From NCBI RefSeq assembly GCF_035967765.1, contig NZ_JAYWIT010000022.1: a stretch of DNA of 64,000 nucleotides; one strand, written 5' to 3'. Position numbers and translations under genes: made by a program. Numbering within the stretch: the stretch's first letter is position 1; every line of letters starts with the position of its first letter. The notes beneath the pieces were generated by a model. It did no database searches and had not been told where the DNA came from. It saw only the letters and a list, made by a program, of their open reading frames with translations. This DNA is from Conexibacter stalactiti. GTDB taxonomy: Bacteria; Actinomycetota; Thermoleophilia; Solirubrobacterales; Solirubrobacteraceae. Positions 58,752 to 64,000 of this stretch are shown one piece after another.

Positions 58752-60782
58752 TCAGCGCAGCCCGTTGCGCGTCGCGACCGCGATCGCTCTGAGCGGGTCG
58801 TCGCTGATGACGCCGTCGACGCCGAGGTCGATCGCGCGCTGCAGCACCGCCGGGTCGTCGAGCGTGTAGGGGACGACCTGCAGCCCCTGCTCGTGGAGGC
58901 CCGCCACGTCGGGTCCGTGGAAGTACGCCGGGTCGGTGCGGACGTACCAGTCGTCGCTCGGAGCGGCGACCTGCGCCGGGTCGTGCACCTGCCAGTTGGC
59001 GGAGACGACGCCGGCGCCGGCGCGGCGCACGAGCTTGCCGAGGTCCTGCTCGCGCCACCAGTCGAAGCCGGCGGTCCACGGGCTCTTCACGCTCGGCTCG
59101 CCGTAGAGCGCCTGCAGCGAGCACTCGTCGGCGAGCGTGACGCACTCGGCCGGCCCGTACTGCCACACGAGCGCGACCGTCTGCACGCGGCGGTCGAGCT
59201 TGCGCGCCGCGACGATCGTGCGCCAGTCGAACGACTGCACCGTCGCGCGCTTCAGCAGCCGCGCGCGCTTCAGCTCACCGACCAGCAGCCGCGCGTGCTC
59301 GCCCGGGTCCGCGCCCTCCAGCGGCGCCAGCGGCGAGAGCTTCGTCTCGACGTTGAGGCGGATGTCGTCGCGGTCGCTGGAGAGCACCAGCCCGAGCACC
59401 TCGCGCAGCGTCGGGATCCGCTCGCCCGGCGCCGCCTCCTGGGCGGGCAGCGACGGCGGCGTCGTGCTGCCGCAGTCGAGCGTCCGCACCTGCGCCAGCG
59501 TCAGCTCGCGGATCGCTCTGCCGACGTAGGGGAACTGGCGGTCGCCCTCGCGCACCGGCGCGGTGTCCGCGCAGTGCGAGCCGTTGACGGTGCGGTCGTG
59601 CGAGACGACGAGCGCGCCGTCGCGCGTGACGACGGTGTCCAGCTCCAGCGTCGAGATGCCCGGCTGCTCGAGCGCCCAGCGGAACGCGGCGAGCGTGTTC
59701 TCCGGCCGGTGGGCGCGGCCGCCGCGGTGCGCCTGCACGTCGAACGGCGCGGGCGTGACGGCGGGCAGCCGCAGCCGCTCGCCGCGCATCACCTCGCGCA
59801 GCCGGTCGGGGTAGTCGGTGATGATGCCGTCGACGCCGTCGTCGATCAGCTTGCGCATCGTCGCCGGGTCGTCGACCGTCCACGGCACGACCTTCAGCCC
59901 GAGGCGGTGGGCGTCGCGCACCAGCGCGGCGGTCGTGAACGGCGTGTAGCCGGGATCGCTCACTCTGCCGTTCTGCTGGTAGGCGTGGACCGGCGAGATC
60001 GCGTCGGGCCGGAAGCTCGCGGCGGCGCGCACGAGATCGCCGTCGTAGTCGGCCGGATCGAGGTCGAACCAGGTTCTGTAGTTCGCTCTCTCAGAGCCGT
60101 CGAGCCGTCTCCACGGCTCCATCAGCGCGACCGTCGGGATCCGCGGCTCGACCTCGTGCATCCGCTTCAGCGTCGCCCACGCGAAGCTCTGGTGGCTGAC
60201 GCGGCCAAGCAGCCCCGTTCTGCGCGTCTCGCGCGCGAGCGCCTGCACGAACTGCTCCAGCGGCGCGGTCTCCGTCGTGCCGGCCTCGTACTTCGTCTCG
60301 ACGTTGAGCCTGACCGGCGCGTCGTAGCGCTTGACGAGCGCGAAGACCTCGGCGAGCGTCGGGACCCGCGCGCCGGGGACGGTCTCCTGAGCGGGATGGT
60401 CGGCGAGCCGTCTGGAGCCGCAGTCGAGCGTCTTGACCTGCGCGAGCGTCAGGTCCTTGACCCAGTCACCGACGTACGGATAGTCGGGGTCGCCGTCCGT
60501 CGCCGGCGCCGTGTCCTGGCACTTGGCGCCCTGCACTCTGCGGTCATGCGAGACGACCGCGACGCCGTCGCGCGTGATCTGGATGTCCAGCTCCAGCGTC
60601 GTCACGCCCAGTCTCATGGCGTTGCCGAAGCTGGCGAGCGTCGACTCCGAGCGCAGCCCGAGCCCGCCGCGGTGGGCTTGCAGGTCGAACGACTGGCGCG
60701 GGGCGGCGATCGCGGCGGCGGTCGGCAGCGCAGCGGTCAGCGCGGCCGCGGCGAGCGCCGCGCGCAGCAGGTGGGACGGCAT
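58752..60782 (-). CDS. Exported glycerophosphodiester phosphodiesterase with two catalytic domains
   Basis: A 676-residue secreted protein: signal peptide (1-27), GDPD domain 1 (about 31-335) and GDPD domain 2 (about 345-676). Domain 1: QAHRGGLGLRSESTLASFGN (His37, Arg38, Glu46), TLELDIQ (Glu64, Asp66), VVSHD (His79). Domain 2: QAHRGGRAHRPENTLAAFRW, TLELDTVVTRDGALVVSHD. Both carry the metal and catalytic residues, so both may be active; domain 1 has SEST for the usual PENT. It hydrolyses phospholipid- or teichoic-acid-derived glycerophosphodiesters outside the cell. A clear ribosome site (aaggagccag) precedes ATG 60782. Confidence 0.92.
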   Translation of the reverse strand: MPSHLLRAALAAAALTAALPTAAAIAAPRQSFDLQAHRGGLGLRSESTLASFGNAMRLGVTTLELDIQITRDGVAVVSHDRRVQGAKCQDTAPATDGDPDYPYVGDWVKDLTLAQVKTLDCGSRRLADHPAQETVPGARVPTLAEVFALVKRYDAPVRLNVETKYEAGTTETAPLEQFVQALARETRRTGLLGRVSHQSFAWATLKRMHEVEPRIPTVALMEPWRRLDGSERANYRTWFDLDPADYDGDLVRAAASFRPDAISPVHAYQQNGRVSDPGYTPFTTAALVRDAHRLGLKVVPWTVDDPATMRKLIDDGVDGIITDYPDRLREVMRGERLRLPAVTPAPFDVQAHRGGRAHRPENTLAAFRWALEQPGISTLELDTVVTRDGALVVSHDRTVNGSHCADTAPVREGDRQFPYVGRAIRELTLAQVRTLDCGSTTPPSLPAQEAAPGERIPTLREVLGLVLSSDRDDIRLNVETKLSPLAPLEGADPGEHARLLVGELKRARLLKRATVQSFDWRTIVAARKLDRRVQTVALVWQYGPAECVTLADECSLQALYGEPSVKSPWTAGFDWWREQDLGKLVRRAGAGVVSANWQVHDPAQVAAPSDDWYVRTDPAYFHGPDVAGLHEQGLQVVPYTLDDPAVLQRAIDLGVDGVISDDPLRAIAVATRNGLR

Positions 60783-60978
60783 CTGGCTCCTTGGTCGGGA
60801 GAGCGGTGGGACGAGCGGCGCGCAAGCTAGCCGCGTCGCGGCGGCCGGTTGTGAAGCAGCGGTGACGCGTCAGCATGGGCACGTGCGAGGTTTCACGGGC
60901 GTCCGTTCTCGCCGCGGTTACGTAGGGACGAGCAGGCCCCGGCAGCAAATCGCCACGCCAAATCCCGGAGGGGACACC

Positions 60979-62553
60979 ATGCAGCGACGTACATGGATCG
61001 CGACGAGCGGCGCGCTGCTCGCGACGCTGGCCGGCGCCGCGCCGGCCGCCGCCGAGCCGGCCGCCGGCGTGACGCCCGGCAACGCGCTCGTGACCTTCGA
61101 CACCGCCAGACCCGGCAGCTTCACGAGCATCCGGCCGATCGCGGGCCTGCAGCCGGGCGAGTACGTCAGCGGAATCGACTTCCGCTTCGTGCCGCTCGCC
61201 GGCGCGCCCGCCGACGCCTCGACGCTGTACGCGATCGGCGTCGTCCACGGCGCCGCCGACGACACGCTGCGGACGTACCGGATCGACACCGGCACAGGCC
61301 AGGCGACGCAGGTCGGCTCCCCGCTGACCGGGATCACGTCGACCGGCGACCTCGCGCTGCCCGCCGCCTACGGCGTCGACTTCAACCACACCGTCGACCG
61401 CATCCGCGTCGTCAACACGGCGAACGAGAACCTGCGCATCAACCCGAACAACGGCGCCCGCGGCGACGCGCCGATCAACGACACCGACCTGACGCCGGGC
61501 TTCGCGGTCGCGGCGGCCGGCTACGACCGCGTCGACGGCGACGCCACGACCGGCACGACGCTGTTCGGCCTCGCGCACGCGACCTCATCGCTCGTGACGA
61601 TCGGCGGCGTCAACTCGACGCCGTCGCCGAACCTCGGCCAGCTCTTCGCGGTCGGCGCGCTCGGGATCACCAGCGGCGACCCGTTCGCGCTCAACCTCGA
61701 CGTCTCCCCCGGCGGCACCGCCTACGCGACCGCGCGCCCGGGCACGGCCGCCGACAGTCTCTACACCGTCGCATCGGCGACCGGCGCGGCGACGCTCGTC
61801 GGCCAGCTCGCGCTGCCGCTGCACGCCTTCGCCGTGCTGCCGACGACCACGGCGCAGTTCTCCACCGCCGCGGCGACGGTCACCGAGGGCGCCGGCACGA
61901 CGCTGACGGTGACGCGCAGCGGCCCCGCCAACGGCAGTGCGAGCGTCCGCTACGCGACCGCCGACGGCAGCGCGACGAGCGCCGACTACGTGCCGGCCGG
62001 CGGGGTGCTGACGTTCGCGCCCGGCGAGACGAGCAAGACGATCGCGCTCGCGACCAAGCAGGACTCCGCCGATGAGCCGAACGCGACCTTCACCGTCGCG
62101 CTGTCGGAGGCGGCCGCGCCGCTGACGCTCGGCGCGCCGGCAAGCGCGACCGTCACGATCGCCGACGACGACGCGCCCCCGGCGGCGACCCCCGCGCCCG
62201 ATCGCAGAGCGCCGCGCGCGACCCTGTCGGCGCCCGGCAGAGTGACGCTGGCCGCCTTCCTCAAGCGCGGCATCAGAGTCAGCGCGCGTGTCGACGAGCG
62301 CGCCTCGCTCGCGTTCGCGCTGGAAGCCGCGCCGCGCAGCGCCCGCCTCGCCGCCGCGTACCGCCTGACGCTCGCCGGTCGCAGATTCGGCGCCTCGACG
62401 GCGACCCGCAGCACGACGCTGAAGCCGGTCCGCAAGCTCGTCGGCACTCCGCGCCGCGCCTTCAAGGTGCGCGTGCGCGTGACGGCGACCGACGCCGCCG
62501 GCAACTCACGCACGAGCACGCGGCTGGTGACCGTCACCGTGCCGCGCCGCTGA
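60979..62553 (+). CDS. Secreted DUF4394/Calx-beta domain protein
   Basis: A 524-residue exported protein: signal peptide (1-25, AAPAAAEP). A DUF4394 propeller-like domain follows (about 30-285: ALVTFDTARPGSFTSIRPIAGL, GVDFNHTVDRIRVVN, ENLRINPNNG), then a Calx-beta domain (about 290-395: FSTAAATVTEGAGTTLTVTR, ATADGSATSADYVPAGG, VTIADDDA, a Ca2+-binding pattern), a Pro/Ala linker and a basic C-terminal beta domain (RVRVTATDAAGNSRTSTR). Function unknown; probably surface-located. Ribosome site ggagggg lies 6 bp before ATG 60979. AGA codons are frequent in the C-terminal part. A hairpin follows at 62571. Confidence 0.85.
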   Translation: MQRRTWIATSGALLATLAGAAPAAAEPAAGVTPGNALVTFDTARPGSFTSIRPIAGLQPGEYVSGIDFRFVPLAGAPADASTLYAIGVVHGAADDTLRTYRIDTGTGQATQVGSPLTGITSTGDLALPAAYGVDFNHTVDRIRVVNTANENLRINPNNGARGDAPINDTDLTPGFAVAAAGYDRVDGDATTGTTLFGLAHATSSLVTIGGVNSTPSPNLGQLFAVGALGITSGDPFALNLDVSPGGTAYATARPGTAADSLYTVASATGAATLVGQLALPLHAFAVLPTTTAQFSTAAATVTEGAGTTLTVTRSGPANGSASVRYATADGSATSADYVPAGGVLTFAPGETSKTIALATKQDSADEPNATFTVALSEAAAPLTLGAPASATVTIADDDAPPAATPAPDRRAPRATLSAPGRVTLAAFLKRGIRVSARVDERASLAFALEAAPRSARLAAAYRLTLAGRRFGASTATRSTTLKPVRKLVGTPRRAFKVRVRVTATDAAGNSRTSTRLVTVTVPRR

Positions 62554-62570
62554 ACCACCGTCTCCCCCAC

Positions 62571-62607
62571 GAGCCCGCGGCCGTCCACCCCCTGCGGTCG
62601 CGGGCTC
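62571..62607 (+). terminator. Hairpin after the DUF4394 gene
   Basis: gagcccgcg (62571-62579) pairs with cgcgggctc (62599-62607), extended inwards by gccg/cggt with one G-T pair, giving a 13-bp stem 18 bp after the stop codon. No strong T-tract. Confidence 0.6.
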
Positions 62608-62722
62608 ACCTCATTCCCCACCTGACCGCTCGAACCTCTTCGACCGGCGTCCAAACAGCGTGAGGGGAGGTTCGTCCCGTTGGCGATACCGGCGGCTCCG
62701 TGGCACCGGCAACCTGTCTGGC

Positions 62723-64000
62723 ATGCTCACGCCGCAGCCGACCGACATGACGCTCGCCGACGGACCGGTGCTGCTGACCGGCGCGACCGGGTTCCTCGGA
62801 ATGGAACTGCTCGCGCGCTACCTCGAACGCGGGCAGCGCACCGTCTACGCGCTCGTGCGCGCCGCCGACGACGCCGAGGCTGCCGCGCGGCTGCGCGCCG
62901 CCGTGCACGACGTGCTGCCCGACGCGGAACGCTATGACGACCGTCTTAGAGCGATCCGCGCCGACCTCGCCGAGCCCGGCCTCGGCCTGACCGCGGCGCA
63001 GCGCGACACGCTCGCCGAGCAGGTCGTCGAGATCGTCCACTCGGCCGCCTCGGTCGAGTTCACGCTGCCGCTGGAGGAGGCGCGCACGATCAACGTCGAG
63101 GGCACGCGCAACATGCTGGAGCTCGCGCTGCTGGCGCAGCGGCGCGGCGGCCTGCGGCGCTTCTCGCACGTCTCGACCGCCTACGTCGCCGGCACCCACA
63201 GAGGGGTCTTCGGCGAGGACGACCTCGACCTCGGCCAGGACCACCGCAACACGTACGAGCGGACGAAGTGGGAGGCCGAGAAGCTCGTGCGAGAGCACGC
63301 CGGCCGGCTGCCGCTGCAGGTCTTTCGCCCGAGCATCGTCGTCGGCGAGCGCGACTCCGGCTGGACCCCCGCCTTCAACGTCATCTACGCGCCGCTGAAG
63401 GCGTTCGCGAAGGGCGCCACGACGCCGGTGATGCCGGCCCGCCGCGCCTCGCCGGTCGACGTCGTGCCGGTCGACTACGTCGCCGACGCGATCTACGCGC
63501 TGGCCGGCGGCGGCGTCGAGGGCGAGCCCGGCCGCACCTACAGCCTCGCGGCCGGTCCGCAGGCGAGCAGCGTCGGCGAGCTGATCGACATGTCTGCCGA
63601 CACGTTCGAGCGCAGCCGTCCGTACGCGCTGCCGCCCGCGCTCTACCAGCGCACCGTTCACCAGGCGCTGCTGCGGCGCAGCAGCGGCGCCAGACGCCGC
63701 TGGCTGGAGCGCAGCACCGTCTTCTATCCGTACTTCGCGCTGCGGGCGCGTTACGACACGACGCGCGCGCGGAGCACGCTCGCGCACGAAGGGATCGAGG
63801 TGACGCCGTTGCAGGACTACTTCGACAGACTCGTCGGCTATGCCGTCACGGCGCAGTGGGGCCGCCGGCCGCTGACACGCGTCGAAGCGGCGGCGCAGGC
63901 GCGCCGTCGTCAACCGCGGGTGATCGTGCCGGCCGCGCCGGTGCTCGCGCCGGCCGCGTCGTCGACCGCCGCCGCGGCCGCGACCGCCGCGGCGACGGCC
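62723..64000 (+). CDS. SDR-family fatty acyl/thioester reductase-like protein (partial)
   Basis: An extended short-chain dehydrogenase of the NAD-binding_4 (thioester reductase/male sterility) type, 426 residues visible, running past position 64000. ATG 62723 is chosen; ATG 62747 is the alternative, closer to the fold start. Rossmann motif LLTGATGFLGMELLARYL, VHSAASVEF, INVEGTRNMLELAL, the catalytic tyrosine/lysine in NTYERTKWEAE, and LQVFRPSIVVGE. No adenylation or carrier domain precedes it, so it is a stand-alone reductase, perhaps of fatty acyl-CoA or acyl-carrier thioesters. After about residue 400 the sequence becomes Ala/Pro-rich. Confidence 0.85.
   Translation, partial: MLTPQPTDMTLADGPVLLTGATGFLGMELLARYLERGQRTVYALVRAADDAEAAARLRAAVHDVLPDAERYDDRLRAIRADLAEPGLGLTAAQRDTLAEQVVEIVHSAASVEFTLPLEEARTINVEGTRNMLELALLAQRRGGLRRFSHVSTAYVAGTHRGVFGEDDLDLGQDHRNTYERTKWEAEKLVREHAGRLPLQVFRPSIVVGERDSGWTPAFNVIYAPLKAFAKGATTPVMPARRASPVDVVPVDYVADAIYALAGGGVEGEPGRTYSLAAGPQASSVGELIDMSADTFERSRPYALPPALYQRTVHQALLRRSSGARRRWLERSTVFYPYFALRARYDTTRARSTLAHEGIEVTPLQDYFDRLVGYAVTAQWGRRPLTRVEAAAQARRRQPRVIVPAAPVLAPAASSTAAAAATAAATA

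Noticed and set aside
1..64000. tRNA, rRNA, CRISPR, transposase or integrase genes
   Set aside because: No cloverleaf-like CCA-ending segment, repeat-spacer array, transposase motif or recombinase was recognised on either strand. Small RNAs cannot be excluded by eye.

Overview
The window looks like chromosomal DNA of a very GC-rich actinobacterium. I favour the class Thermoleophilia (Solirubrobacterales, Conexibacter-like). The basis is G/C at almost every third codon position, many LAL-type LuxR regulators and orphan ATPases, lipoprotein and Tat signals, and many start codons lying 4-10 nt after a TANNNT box, which is the geometry of leaderless actinobacterial mRNAs. No rRNA, tRNA, CRISPR array, transposase or phage gene was seen. 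The taxonomic call is inference.

Layout. 1-2616: end of a branched-chain amino-acid-type ABC importer (LivH permease cut by the window edge, plus its lipoprotein receptor) and a YtoQ protein. 2733-7831: a tightly packed operon of HtrA-like protease, VWA protein, MoxR ATPase, DUF58 protein and a second VWA protein. 7838-9124: a nested palindrome and an orphan AAA/STAND ATPase. 9125-11766: exported hydrolase, thioesterase, YCII protein and a small unknown protein. 11767-12118: remnants of two decayed genes. 12119-15849: complete sulfate ABC importer operon. 16036-20356: exported GH3 hexosaminidase, UspA-like protein, and an exported RidA-like protein coupled to a Tat-exported flavin amine oxidase. 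20540-26725: two large LAL regulators with a small protein between them. 26747-29121: PQQ-type sugar dehydrogenase lipoprotein and a second orphan ATPase.

29118-33766 is the most unusual locus. Two different D-Ala-D-Ala-ligase-like ATP-grasp enzymes run leftwards. An alpha/beta hydrolase and a Mur ligase whose N-terminal domain is replaced by membrane helices run rightwards. All four genes diverge from a 28-bp intergenic segment in which two -10 boxes overlap head to head. I read it as a non-canonical cell-wall peptide ligation module.

33808-41146: FG-GAP surface protein, MscS channel, APC permease, and an ECF sigma factor operon with two homologous membrane-anchored extracytoplasmic proteins. 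41190-44404: unknown protein, cyclase-family hydrolase and ThDP enzyme. 44477-49690: four coupled genes (glutamine amidotransferase-like hydrolase, AsnB-type amidotransferase, circularly permuted ATP-grasp, GCS2-type ligase), a probable small-peptide or amide biosynthesis pathway of unknown product. 49962-56013: small membrane protein and two tandem rhamnosidase-like glycoside hydrolases. 56166-64000: SixA phosphatase, DUF1801 protein, diguanylate cyclase with a cysteine-rich sensor segment, double-domain glycerophosphodiesterase, DUF4394/Calx-beta secreted protein, and a reductase-like SDR running off the end.

Genome-wide style: same-strand genes are often joined by ATGA or TGATG overlaps. 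Two convergent pairs share one CTAG tetramer as both stop codons. AGA arginine codons are common in genes for exported proteins but scarce in several cytosolic genes.
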